Origin: Thuidium tamariscinum
Lineage: Eukaryota > Streptophyta > Bryopsida > Hypnales > Thuidiaceae
Assembly: GCA_947034885.2 (NCBI GenBank)
Contig: OX344758.2
Location: forward strand, 16,147,067 to 16,211,066
Reading direction: 5' to 3'
DNA length: 64,000 nt
Position numbers and translations under genes: made by a program. Of the stretch, positions 32,751 through 45,310 are shown one piece after another (within the stretch, counting starts at the first letter, position 1; every line of letters begins with the position of its first letter). Below the pieces are notes generated by a model. That model saw only the letters and a program-made list of their open reading frames with translations, did not search any database and was not told the DNA's origin.

Positions 32751-35661
32751 ACTTCCAATGGGGGTACATGTGATGTATGCCCAATAGCTCCAATGAGCTC
32801 CTTCCTTCAGTCAATGTGTTTTTCTCTTTTCCAAAATGAACTCTTCGTCTCGGACAACACCGACATCCCAAATTGAGATGGAACCGTGGGAATTTGGGAT
32901 TTCGGTGATGTGTAAGGTGTGGAGTTCATCTTGGAGGCGAGGAAGATGGATTGATGGAAGGAAGAAGCTCATTGGAGTTATTAGACATGCGTGTTTCCCT
33001 TCTTCAATCATGTCTTTGTTCTTGAAGCTTCCTTTAGTCTTGGAGGCCGACGTCATTGTAATATTTCACTGAAAATGCGCGTACTTCCAATGGAGGTGCA
33101 TGTGATGTATGCCCAGTAGCTCCAATGAGCTCCTTCCTTCAATCAACGTGTTTTCCTCTTTTCCAAAATGAACTCTTCGTCTCGGACAACACCGACATCC
33201 CAAATTGAGATGCAACCGTGGGAATTTGGGATTTTGGTGATGTGTAGGATGTGGAGTTCATCTTGGAGGCGAGGAAGATGGATTGACGGAAGGAAGAAGC
33301 TCATTGGAGTTATTAGACATGCGCGTTTCCCTTCTTCAATCATGTCTTTGTTCTTGAAGCTTCCTTTGGTCTTTGAACGTAGCTATGCAGCAGACGATGT
33401 TGCCTCACAATGTCCTTCATTGTCAAGAATGAAGTCGTTTGGGATCCAAGTATCTCGGGCCCAAATTGACATTGACATGTATCCTAATGCATTGCAATGC
33501 TCAATTAGGCATTGTGAACTAGGATCCCATCAACACTCAAATGACGTGGTGTGATTATGCCTTTGCGACTTGGAGCTTGGCCCTACACGTTGCAATTTGG
33601 AATGTATGCCCGATAGCTCACATTCGCTTCTTCCTCCAGTCAATCCATTGTCCTCACGTCCGAAACAGAGTCTTGGCCTTGGAGAACCCCAATGCAAATC
33701 CCAAACAGAAATGTAGCGCGTGCTCGATGCGAGGAATTTTCGAGCCTTCACTGGAGAAAAAAGTGAACCTGAGCTTTTGGACATGCATGCTTGACTTTTG
33801 GAAGAAACTCATCCCTTCTTCAATCACGTCTTTATTCTTGAAGCTTCCTTTGGTCTTTGAACGTAGCTATGCAGCAGACGCCGTTGCCTCACAATGACCT
33901 TCATTGTCATGAATGAAGTCGTTTGCGATCCAAGTATGCCGGACCCAAATTGACATTGAAGTGTATCGTAAAGCATCCCAATGCCAAATTTGGAAGTGAG
34001 TAACTTGGTTCGCTAACGCACTCAAAGGACGTGATTTGTGATGTGTCTCCTTTGTGACTTTGAACTTGGCTTTCCATGTTGCACAATGTCATGTATGCCC
34101 AATAGCCCAGATTCACTTCTTCCTCCACTCCATCTTTGTCCTTCACCTTCCAAAAAGAGTCTTTGCCTTGGACAATACCGACATCTCAAACAGAAACACA
34201 GCATTTGAGTTCGGGATGTTGGTCTTGTGCAAGGTAAGGAGCTCGTTTGGGAGATGAGGAATTTTCAAGGAGTAGAGAAAAAGGTGAATCTAAGCTCCTG
34301 GACATGTATATTTGACTTCTTCAATGTCTTTGTTGAAGTTCGATTTTGTCTCGCGACCTAGCTTCGGAGTGCACGTCGTCATTTTGGAATGTCCTTCATG
34401 GTCATGCTGTGAGTCGTTCGGGGTCCAAGTGCCCAATGCCAAAATTGGCATTCAAGCGTATCATAATGCATCCCACGGCCCAATTTGGAAGTGGGTACTT
34501 CTACATAGCGAAATGTCATGTATGCCTAATAGCTCGGATTCCCTTCTTCCTCCAATCTATCCATTTTCTTCACATTGGAAACAGATTGTTTGCTTTGCAC
34601 AATACCAACATCTCAAATTGAAACACAGCATTTGACTCAGGGATATTGGCGTTGTGCAAGAAAAAGAGTTACTTTCGGAGGTGACGAAATTGGATACGAT
34701 AGAAGAAGAAGTGAACCCGAGCTTTTGGACATGCATGCTTGACTTCTTCAATGTCTTTGTTGTTGAAGTTTTTGATTCGGTCTTGGAGTGTAGCTTTGGA
34801 ACGCAGGTCGTCCTCTTCTAGTGTCATGTTGTGAGTCGTTCGGGAACCAAGTTCCCAACGCTCAAATTCGCATTGAAATGTATGCGAACGCCCATGCCCA
34901 ATTTGGCAGTGGGAACTTGGCTCCCTAACGCACTCATTGGACGCGGTTTGTGACGTGCCTCGAGTGTGACTTTGAACTTGGTCTTCCAAGTTGCAAAATG
35001 TCATATGTGCCCAATAGCTCGGATTAGCCTCTTCCTCTAGTCATTCTTTTTTGCTCACCTCCAAAATTCACTCTTTGCTTTAGATAATAGCAATATCCCG
35101 GACAAAAAGACACCTCTCAAGTTTGGGATTTCGGTGTTGAGCAAGAGAAAGAGTTACTTTCGGAGGTGAGGAAAACGGATACAGTAGAGGAAGAGACAAT
35201 TCCTAGCTTCTGGACATGCATGTTTGACTTCTTCAATATCTTGGTTGTTGAAGTTCGATTTGGTCTTGGAGCCTAGCTTTGGAGCGCACGTAGTCCTCTT
35301 GTGGTGTCCTACATTGTCCTGCAACGGGTCGTTCGGGAACCAAGTCCCCAACACTAAAATTTACATAGAAATGTAATCCAATGCATTCCAATGCCAAATT
35401 TGGCACTGGGAACTTGGCTCCCTAATGCACTCATTGGACGTGGTTTGTGGTGTGCCTCCTCTCTAACTTTGAACTTGGCCTTGCATGTTGGGAAATGTCG
35501 TGTATGCCCAATAGCTTGGATCTGCTTCTTCCTCCACTCGATCCATTCTCTTCACCCCAAGAACTAACTGTTCACCTCGTACAAGACCAGAATCCCAGAC
35601 TCCAATGCAACCTTGACACAGTTCATCACTTGTTTGCAGCATGTAAATGCGGATGGACGTG
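32750..35661. repeat. satellite-like array of diverged ~0.33-0.5 kb units
   Basis: The landmark GYCCRATAGCTC recurs near 32778, 33108, 33607, 34096, 34526, 35008 and 35505. Each unit also has 'cgacatcccaaattgagatg'-like, 'ttctttgttcttgaagcttcctttggtctt'-like and 'catgcatgcttgacttctt'-like blocks in the same order. The two first copies are ~95% alike by eye; later ones are much more diverged. No unit has a conserved reading frame. Confidence 0.8.
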
Positions 35662-35666
35662 ACCTC

Positions 35667-38600
35667 TGTCGTAGCACAGGAAAGCACAATTCCTTCTCTA
35701 AGGCTTTAGAATGCACTAAATTAGCCTTAAAGTGACTCGTGTATCGTTCCCAAGAGATTTGGTCGAAAGTTGACGAAAGACCGGAATACGTTAGTGGTTA
35801 TCACAACAAAACCCAAGCAAAAGACTGATCCGGTCTTGGTCTCCAACGTTCCTAAGATTTCCTTGGACCTGATTACCAGATCAATCCTTTATCCTTCCAA
35901 ACTAAGTCTATCTATCTATACCTGTATGTTCACCACCTTGATGCTTACGCTCACTAGATATGGGACTAAAGACCGGATACTAGTAGCTGGTCCAATCCCT
36001 AGTATAGTAACCAAGTGTAAGTTTAACCTCGATAACAAGAGGGATCTGCTTGTTTGGGCGTTTAGGAAGGAAGCTTACTCCTACCCTTCAAGTTTTAAAG
36101 TGTCAGAAGTTCCACTTATGAGTAAAAAGAAACTACTACTACAAACAGACCGGAATACCTCACAACTGGACCAGGACTAATCCGACCCAGCAGGTCACGC
36201 AAGCACTCCTGCCTAATCCTAACAAAGACTACAACGACGGAAGAACCAGTTAGTCTAATCCCTGGTAGAATAAGGGCGGTAGCTTATACAAGAGAGCTGA
36301 ATTTCCTCACTTAGTCCTTCTTTCTTCTACAGAGACCGGATCACCATTCAGTTGGCATTTGGCCGGACGCTCCCGATCTCAAACCCAGACTCTACAAGTG
36401 TCTATCTCTATCAAATACTCCCTAGACCTGTTTCAGAAAGCACTGTGGGATCCTGCACAAATTCCCTATCAAAACCAAATTCACTTTAAGTCCAGAGACC
36501 GGATAAACTGACCATCCGGGCACACACTTATCCACACAAGGTTGCAATCCTAACCATCACCATAAGACTTTGACAAGGTCCCATGCACACAGTCCACTTC
36601 AGAGTGAATCAGAAAAGGTTCTGACTTGTATTTGCAACACAAAAACTTGTGAAAGTAAGATAACATAATGCGCGCCCGGATTCAATTACGAACCGGGTTT
36701 AAATACTAAACTGCAAGAAAATCTAAAAGTGCAAATGGAATCAACACTAGCCGCCAAGAATGCCACCTCACATTCCTCTACAACTTGGATAGGTTGACTT
36801 CCACAAAACTACAAAAATACCAACAAAATAGGATCACAGATCCTACATATCTGGATCCGGTCTAAGTTCAAAAGTTCCTAACCTAAATATAACTTGGTTT
36901 AGCCGCCTTCCTATCTACCTGTAATTAATGCCCCCTATTTCCTCGCCTTCTTGAGAGGCGACGCACCTTTCCGAGCTGGCTGCTTCTTCGGAGACCGGTA
37001 CATCTTGATGGGCTTGGGTTTCGGTTTGGTCTTACCCCGCGCCCTGGCCCTGGTCTTCGTGGTCTCTGCCAATGCCTGGTCCGCATCTGAGTACTGTTCC
37101 GACTCATCACCGGAGTCGGTCTCTTCCTCCGAGTCCTCATCTTCCTCATCTGACTCCTCTTCCTCTTCATCCCGGGCCTTCCGCTTCACCTTGGATGTCT
37201 CCGCGGTCTTCTTCTTGAATCCGGTGATGGGCGGGTGGTGCACTATCTTGCTTTGCGGGGTCTGCTCCCCCACTCTCTCGGCAGTCCGGGCTGGTCCCTG
37301 GCTTGGTGACCCGGATCCAGATCCGGTCTTCAGTATAGAGCGGACCTGCACCGTTGCCTTCGCTTCCCCTCCGGTCTTTGGTTGTGTGATGACCGTGGGT
37401 GATGACTTGCTTGGAGAATCATCCAACAAGGTGATGAACTTGGTCTTCTCCCTTGGTGGTGTAGTTCCCCGGATTATCTCCCTCAACACAATCGGCTCGG
37501 GTTCCGGCTCCTTGGTCTTCTCGGGTTGAGAAACCCTGGGCTCTTCAATCCGGGCCGGTGGGACAGATTCCTCCTCCACTGCGTCGGTCCTGGTTCCCTC
37601 TTCCTTCGCCGGTTCATATATGCCGGCTTCTACCTCGACAGCTGCTAGTGGTGGCTGATCCTTCGGTTGTTCCTTCTCCATCTTTGGCTCTTCCGGTCCT
37701 GAGACTGGAGCAGAACTAGCTTGGACCTCCGTGACTACTGACCGCCACTTCTCCAGCGCTGCCTCCATTTTCTTGTTGTAGGCCACCAGAGCTGTAAGCA
37801 TCTGAGGACCCACCATCTTGCCTGCTTCCAAGACCTTCCTGTCGAAAAGCATGGCTTTGTTGACGACTTCACCCGGATGCGTGATGAACTCTCGGATTTC
37901 TCCGAGTGTGTTCCGGGCCTGCGTGGTGAGGCGTCTCTCTTCATCCAGCTCCTCCTGAGTGTGATGGAGCTCCCTCCTCAGGGCTGAGACCTGATTTGTT
38001 AGCCGGAGTACCTCCTCTCTGTCCCGACTATCATGAGCCTCCTGAATCAATTCTCCCAACACCTCCATGATCTTGGAGGGGGGAATAGAGCCTAAGGCTT
38101 GGCTTATGGCCCGTAATAACCCTCTCTCCTCTAGGTGGTGCTTTCTGAAATCTTCCAGGTCTCGCAGGATCCTTAGCAAGGGATCCTGTTCCCAGACCGG
38201 ATCTAACCTTTGGGCTTCCCCGGCTACTACAGGGGTTTCTAGAGGTGGATCCTCTCTTCCTACCTCTAGAACCTCCTCTACTTCTTGTGTGCCTCCTTGA
38301 TGCCCCTCCTGACTCTCATCCTCGGAGTCCTCCTCATCTTGGTCATTTTCCGCTTCCGGGTCTGCAATCTCATACTCTATCAATGCAGCCCCTACCTCGT
38401 AAGCTTCCATCTCCTTCTCTCTCAAGAGGTCTAACGAATGATACAGATGAAACAGGAATGGTGAAATGGGAGAGGGTTTAGATTTCCCAATTCCTTTCAC
38501 CATTCGGTCCATCCGGTCCCTCATAACTAACCCCCAATCTATCTTCCTGTCTCCCGACAGTGCACCAAAGACAGTGTTGGCCACGGTGACCGTAATCCTA

Positions 38601-39583
38601 CTAGGTCTATCCGGGTTCAAGATCGCCATCATGAACCGCAGTAGCCTCTTGTGTCTAGCAGACACACACTCTGCTACTGTAAAGCCGTCCTTCGGGTTGG
38701 TGGGCCTGCGGAACTTCCCTTGGTGGAATTTGTCCGTCCGGGTGCCCGTCGCATCTCCTCCTTGCTCGAAGGCGTACACCTTGCGCCACATCGCTGCACT
38801 CCACTCCTTTGGCAGCGCCCGGACCGTCCCTTTCCACTCGTTGGTCTGGCCGGCCAGTAGCTCCTCCACCATCGCCTCATCCTTCAGGTTCCAGGGGTGA
38901 GCTATGAACCCCTCGCAGCCCATCTGCCTGAGGTCTTCCTCCAGCTCCCTCTTGTCTTGTGCGTCAGTTGGCACGACCGGATTCACATTCCGGAAGGCTA
39001 GAATCCTTCCTTCCTGCACCTCTTCTGCCATCTCTCACTTGACGCCTACACAATCTAGGCGCGGTCCAACTTAACTAAACCTCCCGCGCTCAAGAACCTG
39101 TCAGCTAGCGTAGTGCTATTCGCTCAACTATGTACCAGACCGGATTGACAGTTTATCTATCCCTTCTCTCTGTCTGTAGACCGAATACTCTATCTCTGGC
39201 CGGAAACCCTTTCTCGAACTGCGTGCAAGAAAGTGGCAGGACCTGGCCCTGCTTCCCTGGTCTTATACTTTTTCCCCCGGCATTAATTACTGACCGTTAG
39301 GTTTAAACCAGTCTGGTCACGTGGGAGAGATCCCGACGATCTCTAGACTCGGTAGCCACTCATTACCTATCCGGTCTCGGTCGCTAGGTGGGCGGAATCC
39401 GGGATTTCATACGCTGTCCCTTAACGTAGTTTCTGGTTTACGGTCTAGGGTCTTCCGGTTTCCGGTCTTGGTCCCAATTATGTGTAGAAACTAAGAAAAA
39501 AAAAAAAAAAAATGGGGATTGAATAGATCCCTCTTCCCGTATTTTGCTTATAAACCTGCTTAGGTGAATTCTAAGTTGCCACA
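35667..39583 (-). mobile_element. element A, TGT...ACA gag-only element (3,917 bp), minus orientation
   Basis: On the plus strand it begins TGTCGTAGCACAGG and ends GTTGCCACA, flanked by perfect 5-bp repeats ACCTC at 35662-35666 and 39584-39588. It is a nearly identical inverted copy of element B (same length, a few single-base differences noticed). It is inserted in the satellite-like array. A TATAAG box lies on the minus strand at about 39262-39267. Confidence 0.9.
36935..39031 (-). CDS. gag-like protein of element A (698 aa)
   Basis: Starts MAEEVQEGRI and is intact. The N-terminal ~210 residues form the conserved domain shared with element C (ANTVFGALSGDRKIDWG, SPFLFHLYHS). An acidic segment (~230-260), a helical/coiled-coil middle (~300-420) and a long Pro/Glu/Lys-rich disordered part follow. 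The tail has an acidic run (EEEEESDEEDEDSEEE) followed by a very basic end (KTKPKPKPIKMYRSPKK). No enzyme motif is visible. A role in packaging or chromatin binding is suggested by composition only. The protein appears identical to that of element B. Confidence 0.75.
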   Translation of the reverse strand: MAEEVQEGRILAFRNVNPVVPTDAQDKRELEEDLRQMGCEGFIAHPWNLKDEAMVEELLAGQTNEWKGTVRALPKEWSAAMWRKVYAFEQGGDATGTRTDKFHQGKFRRPTNPKDGFTVAECVSARHKRLLRFMMAILNPDRPSRITVTVANTVFGALSGDRKIDWGLVMRDRMDRMVKGIGKSKPSPISPFLFHLYHSLDLLREKEMEAYEVGAALIEYEIADPEAENDQDEEDSEDESQEGHQGGTQEVEEVLEVGREDPPLETPVVAGEAQRLDPVWEQDPLLRILRDLEDFRKHHLEERGLLRAISQALGSIPPSKIMEVLGELIQEAHDSRDREEVLRLTNQVSALRRELHHTQEELDEERRLTTQARNTLGEIREFITHPGEVVNKAMLFDRKVLEAGKMVGPQMLTALVAYNKKMEAALEKWRSVVTEVQASSAPVSGPEEPKMEKEQPKDQPPLAAVEVEAGIYEPAKEEGTRTDAVEEESVPPARIEEPRVSQPEKTKEPEPEPIVLREIIRGTTPPREKTKFITLLDDSPSKSSPTVITQPKTGGEAKATVQVRSILKTGSGSGSPSQGPARTAERVGEQTPQSKIVHHPPITGFKKKTAETSKVKRKARDEEEEESDEEDEDSEEETDSGDESEQYSDADQALAETTKTRARARGKTKPKPKPIKMYRSPKKQPARKGASPLKKARK

Positions 39584-39588
39584 ACCTC

Positions 39589-40350
39589 CACTTTCTCATG
39601 AGCATGACTAGCAATGCCTCTACTTGATTTTGGATACTTTGAAGTTCAAGTGATCCCTGCCACATTCCTCATTTAGAATGTTGTCTTTGAATCTGGAGTT
39701 GGATGTAACTTCTTCCTATCTGCTATTGAGTGAAGTTGAATAATGGGCAAGCCTTGTTTGAAGCCAATTCTACGAACTTAAGTTTAGACCCTACAAAAGA
39801 TGTTCGTGAGAATGCCAAGGTGACGCTCCCTCGTGATTTTGAAAGATGTGAATTCCTTTGTGCTGTGAACTAGTCCTACACACAGGTCCATCCGAGGGGT
39901 GCAAGCTTTTACGTTGTTGGGCGAAATCGAGGAACTGCATCTCTAGCGTCCATGCACATTGAATCCTACGGACCATGGATCCACCATGTGAAGGTTGCAA
40001 TGGAGTTGGGATTTGGGTGTTGTACAAGGTGAAGCGTTAGTTTTGGGAGTGAGAATGGATTGATTGGAGGAAGAAGTTAACCCAAGCATTCCGGCATGCA
40101 TGGTTGACCTCTTGGATGTCTTGCTTCTCGAAGGTCGACTTGGTATTGCAACCTCTCTTTGGAGGGCACGTTGTCTTCTAATGATGTGTTCCTTTGTCAT
40201 ACAATGAGTACGTTTGGGAACAAAGTTATCACTGCTAAAATTTACCTGGAAGTGCGTGACCCTAATGCATTTCGAAGCCAAATTTAGCAGTGGGAATTTG
40301 GTTCCCTAACGCATGCATACGACGTGGTTTGTGATATGTCCTCTCGGGCT
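39589..40350. repeat. satellite-like array, continuation beyond element A
   Basis: After the second ACCTC copy the same blocks resume ('ttgggatttgggtgttgtacaagg', 'gcatgcatggttgacctcttggatg', 'gcagtgggaatttggttccctaacgca'), showing that element A split the array. Confidence 0.7.
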
Positions 40351-40861
40351 TCCGACTTCGCCTTTCACATTGCAAAGTGGATTGCACCAGCATCTGCAGA
40401 GGTGATCGACACAGTAGAGCATCAGTTGTAGGCATTGATGATTTTCTACAACGAAACTTGGCACGCAGAACCGGAAACTAGGGCACATAGTGTTGGACAC
40501 ATGTACAAGGTTCTACGGGCAAGAGGGTGGTTAGGGTGTAGGATACCATCTTCCATGGTCCGCGACGTTCCACGTGCGTAGCTGGCACTGTGGACGCTCA
40601 TGACATCGCAAACCCTCGTGCTCATCGCCGTTCGTCGCCATTTGCCGTTTGTAAGGTAATGGCGAACACGAGGTGTGCCAACTGCAGATCACCCCCCAAA
40701 TGCATCCCTCGGTCCAGACTCCAGAAGCAGGTGCACTAGTAAGTTGTGACCAGCGGCGATGGCTTCCTTCAGTGGACGCAGTGCAATGACTGTTTTGGAT
40801 GTTCACGGACCGAACATTGCACTCTTGTCGACCTTGAATGTCGACCACATCATCGATCACC

Positions 40862-40977
40862 CCTGAATTTGCTCTGACGTGGTTGCCTCCATACAGGAAG
40901 AAAATGAGCAATCGTGAGTGTCGCTGCATTTCATTCTCTTTGTGCACGGAGGCACCCGTGTCAAGGCAAATTCAGGG
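40862..40977. repeat. inverted repeat (hairpin) 1, arms ~45 bp
   Basis: CCCTGAATTTGC... at 40862-40905 is largely complementary to ...GCAAATTCAGGG ending at 40977. Weaker similarity extends the palindrome to roughly 40650-41100. Confidence 0.75.
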
Positions 40978-41778
40978 TTCGTCAACGACGCGAACAGAAG
41001 CCATCGCCACTGGTCACAACCTATCAGTGCCCGTGCTTCCCTAGTCTTGACCAAGGGATGCGGTCGGTGGATGGTCGTCAACTGGCACACCTCGTGCCTT
41101 CCAGAATCGATGTAGACTTCTTTCGCTTGTCCATGCTCCGAAGATCGCTAAACCACGTGCGAGGCAACTCCACGTGAGACATTCGCCATCTGCAAGGTAC
41201 CTCGACCTCCGACAGGCTAGGTGGTTGCCAAGAAAATGGAACCCACATCGCCGTCCGACGCTCCACCCACATGAATAATGGCAGTCCACTCTAGGAATGG
41301 AAGGTGCCGCGTGAAAGCGAGCGTGGATCCGATGGGCTGACAACCACTTAGCCTGCCAGAGGCCGAGATACCATGTACCTTCATCGTGTTCGGCTCCTGT
41401 AACGTTGACGATGCTGCATGCTCGGCTGAAGACAAGACCCGACAGTCTCCGCGTTGGTGGGCACGGTTCAGAACGCCCGTTCTAAACCGAACGGAGCGCG
41501 CGGGCGAAGTTCCCCCTCAAAATCCCACGTTCTCTTTCGTCGAGCATTCGTCGCCGTCCCTGCGGACCTTCTTTCGGGGGTTCCATTCGAGCGTCAACGT
41601 GCGCCATTTGCAAGATAATGGTGGACCCAAGATGTGGCAGCTGCCAACCACCCCCCAAATACATCCTTTGGTAGAGACTACAGGAGCACGCGCAAGGAGT
41701 TGTGACGACAGGCGATGGCTTCCTTCAATTCATGTCTTCGAGTGAATGTTCTAGACGTTCACGAATAGAATACTGCGT

Positions 41779-41930
41779 CGTTCACATCATCGATCGTCCC
41801 TGAATATTCCCGTACGTCACTGCCTCCGTACGCGAAGAGAGCGAGATGTAGGAGTCACTACGACCCATTCTCTTCATGTACGGAGGCACCATCGTCACGG
41901 AAAATTCAGGGACGATCAATGACGTGAACG
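41779..41930. repeat. inverted repeat (hairpin) 2, relative of hairpin 1
   Basis: The left arm GTTCACATCATCGATCGTCCCTG is matched by CAGGGACGATCAATGACGTGAAC on the right; TGCCTCCGTAC pairs with GTACGGAGGCA. Its outer arms (41600-42110) repeat the hairpin 1 arms, about 930 bp away. Confidence 0.75.
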
Positions 41931-42131
41931 ACATTTATGGTCGACGACAACGCAACATGTTGTCCGTGAACGCCCGAAAGAATCATTGGAATGCATCAAT
42001 TGAAGAAAGCCATGGCCTAGCGTCAAAACTACCGATCCCCGCACGCGCTTCCGTAGTTTGGACCGAAGGATGCCATCGAAAGATGATCGGCAACTTCCAC
42101 ATTTCGTGCCCTCCATGAACGTTGCAAAATT

Positions 42132-42523
42132 GTTTTGCTTGGTGCATTGGAGCCAACCGTGCCTCCGTGTACCCATGCACACGATTCCAAGGAAGCTCAA
42201 GTGGTAGGAATGAAGTGCAAGTCATCGGGCGAGCAGGTGGAGCTCTGTTCCCTGGAACCATGTGCACGGGCACACCGAGACATGATTGGGATGCGCCTGT
42301 CGTGTTCGATAGTTGTCTCGTTGACGATGCCGCATTTTCCTGGCCGTTCCATCTTCCTTGTTTTGCTTGGTGCATTGGAGCCAACCGTGCCTCCGTGTAC
42401 CCATGCACACGATTCCAAGGAAGCTCAAGTGGTAGGAACGGAGTACAAGTCACCGGGCGAGCAGGTGGAGCTCTGTTCCCTGGAACCATGTGCACGGGCA
42501 CACCGAGACATGATTGGGATCGG
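42132..42523. repeat. tandem duplication, period ~229 bp
   Basis: TTTTGCTTGGTGCATTGGAG at 42132 and 42361 starts two copies that agree at nearly all positions for ~160 bp. Each copy is itself partly palindromic (CATGCACACGATTCCAAGG against CCTGGAACCATGTGCACGG). Confidence 0.85.
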
Positions 42524-43889
42524 ACGTCTTGACAACGTAGGCCATGCATTCTCTTATCCTGAAAGGTGGAGAGTGCGATAAGAAGTGAGAGAGTGAAGGA
42601 CAGGGATCAAATCGTGCTACATAGAAAGAGAAAGAAACAACGGTGGTCGGAAAAGGGACATGGCCCATGGCATAGTGGGTGTGGATTCATTCCTCAAGTG
42701 CAACTCACGAAGGTGTTCCTTGGGAACCCTAACTCCCTCCGCCATTCGTGGGAGTGTTCGGAGCCCATCTCTGAATTTGGCATGACCGGATTGACCGCCC
42801 TACACCCGAATGGCCGTGACATGGAGCAATCCACTCCCATATGTGTGAAGGGTGCATTGGGGCTCGGCTCGCACGATGATAGTTAGCCCCGACCGACAGG
42901 GAACGCGCAAGCTTTGACAAGTCGTTTCGTATCCGAAACCACACTATCACGTCCATAGGAGCCCCTCCATATGAAAGCGATTGTGGAGCGTCGGACACGA
43001 ATGACGTGCTCCCTATCGATCGGCGTCAACAAGGATTGCACGAGTGGAGTCCAAACACACCCTTCATACGCAGGGTAGTAGATAGCTCCGGGTTCAGGAT
43101 CGAGGTAGATGGTATAGTCCTCTGGGCGAACGCCTCCTTGGTGGCCTACAAAAGGACATCATGCAACATCCAGGAGGTCGCGAATGATGCGTGCTGCGTC
43201 CTCCAATGAGGTGCGGAACGGTGCCTAGAAACTGTTTGCCGACGCTCAGTCCGCGGTGAAGTCATGAGAGTGACTACCCGAGTGCGTGCAAGCGTGCGTG
43301 GGCGCATCTAATTCAGCCTACACACTACATTTAAAGTTCCATCCGTCAATTGACATCGACATCCGCGACGTCATGGAATGGTCCGCCATGTCATGGGATG
43401 GGGACACCCAGCCCGCCGCTCGAGTTGAAGCCGACGGTTTAGAACGCGTGCCCTGAACCTCTTCCAAGCTGCTACCAACATCAGAAGGTGCTCCTCGGTC
43501 TTAACCGGCAATCCACGCACCTGCGGACGAGAAGCTCACACTCAGAAGGTTTCCAACGGCTCGGAGGACATATTCAGACACGGTAGACAACGACCACGAA
43601 GGTGGAGGGACGCACGGAGTCCCGGACTTGGACCGCAAAGCGTGAAGGCGACGAAGGAATGCATCTGGTCTTGCAAAGGACGAAAAAGGCACGCACGAAA
43701 AAATGGATGGTTCAGGGAGCACAGATAGGACATTCAATCGATGTCGAGGGAGATGTTCAATGGAATGCTCGCCCCTCGTCGTTCGGAGAGGGCTCCCAAC
43801 GCATGTGAGGTGTCGTTGAAGCTCACTAACTTGCTCGGTCCTCGCGTGACCCCTTCGTCGATGCACATGGGGACCAATCACGCCCTCCC

Positions 43890-44410
43890 GTGCTTGTTGT
43901 GCAACGCTCCCAGGAAGCGAGCAGAACAGGAACGATGTGCGGCAATCGCGAGTTTCAAAACGTCTCCGTTCCTCAAATTGGCCATGGTCATCCATGTCGA
44001 GGACGCTCGCGGCGCTAGCCATCATCATCTTCATACTACGGTGGAGCCCGACAGTGAGAATGGGCGACGCCGCCGTGGGCACACATCTTCCGGCATCTAC
44101 AGAGAAGTGTGGGCCACGAGGCCGACGTCTGCGGGCGCATCACCGTGGACCGATATGCCCTTTTCGTCGCTGACACAACTCCGTGAATGCCGAAAGCTAT
44201 GTGCCGATGAGTGCGTCCCTAGTTGTCAATGCCAGGCACCAGCACAGTCTGAAGATGATGATGGCTCTCGTTGCGGACGTGGAAGAGAAAGAGATCGCAG
44301 GCCTTGCCAATGTTCCCCCGAATCGTGCGCGCGGACGCGGGGGCTGCTAACACCGTCGCCGCCCGTTCTGGACCTACTTCCTGGGAGTTTTGAACAACAA
44401 GCACAGGAAG
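43890..44410. repeat. inverted repeat 3, centre near 44130
   Basis: GTGCTTGTTGTGCAACGCTC at ~43892 is largely complementary to the CTGGGAGTTTTGAACAACAAGCAC block at ~44382. Weaker pairing extends outward to about 43700 and 44500. Confidence 0.55.
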
Positions 44411-44579
44411 ACGTGCTTGGAAATCGGGATATCATCTCGTGCAGGGCGAGAATGCTGCGCGGTGCTCCCGGTAACGCCGGGGGTGCTCCCGTTCTTGCCA
44501 AAGGAATCACATGGAAGAGGACAGCCCGTCCAAATGTCGGCCTGGTCCACCAAGTGCAACCTTGCGTCTCCCCGTTTGA

Positions 44580-45310
44580 ATGTCGCCATATTCAAGGTAA
44601 CTCCACCTCTGGCAAGGAAGATGGTGGCCAACGGCATGGACTGCACTTCTCCATCCAAACGAGACTTCCAGAGCAACGGAGATCCAATGCACTGCCTACC
44701 AACTCCATTGCCAAAGGCGGAATTGCCGCTGAAGTTTTATTGTCCAGTCTCCACGAATCCGCCTAATCGATGCAAATCGGCAGCAAGTGGTCTTCGTGTG
44801 GTCGACGAACAATCCAAGCCCGCCATTCAGAACGCGCGGTCCCACCTGCAGAGCCACATGCTACGACCATCATGGGATGGACATGCATGGTTTAGAATGC
44901 GCGGCCTGAAGAGTCCCGAAGACCAGCGGAGTAGAGGCTGCGCAGACTGAGAGGTCGTCAGAAGTGCATCTCTGCTCACCGCGAGCGAAGGCGGACAAGA
45001 AATACGACATTCGATACATACATAGATAGAAGCCATCGTACAAAGACGAACCTACAACACACATCGTCCGACAGCGTCATTGGAATGCCCACTTGATCCA
45101 CCGACTAGATCTTCGCGTCTCCTCGTCCGAAAGTCGCCCAATTCAAGGTAACTCCACCTCTGACGAGGGAGGTGGTCGCCAACAGCATGGAATGCACCTC
45201 TCCATCCAAACTTTGCTTTCAGAGGAACGTAGATCCGGCCAATGCATGGACAACCATCTCCCTCACCAGAGGCGGAGTTGCCGTTGAAGTTTCCTTGTTC
45301 TGAGTGTCTC
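44580..45310. repeat. direct repeat, two copies ~550 bp apart
   Basis: TTCAAGGTAACTCCACCTCTG occurs near 44591 and 45143, followed in both by GGTGGYCGCCAAC-like and CTCCATCCAAAC blocks and ending in GGCGGARTTGCCG. Similarity is perhaps 75-80% by eye. Confidence 0.6.

Noticed and set aside
35770-36180. 136-codon open frame inside element A (and 57648-58058 in B)
   Set aside because: It is antisense to the element's coding direction, in its 3' non-coding part. The two identical copies are due to element duplication, not independent conservation. No domain seen.
43741-44766. 341-codon open frame as a gene
   Set aside because: It runs through inverted and direct repeats, shows no domain, and its frame is not kept between repeat copies; GC-rich chance frame more likely.
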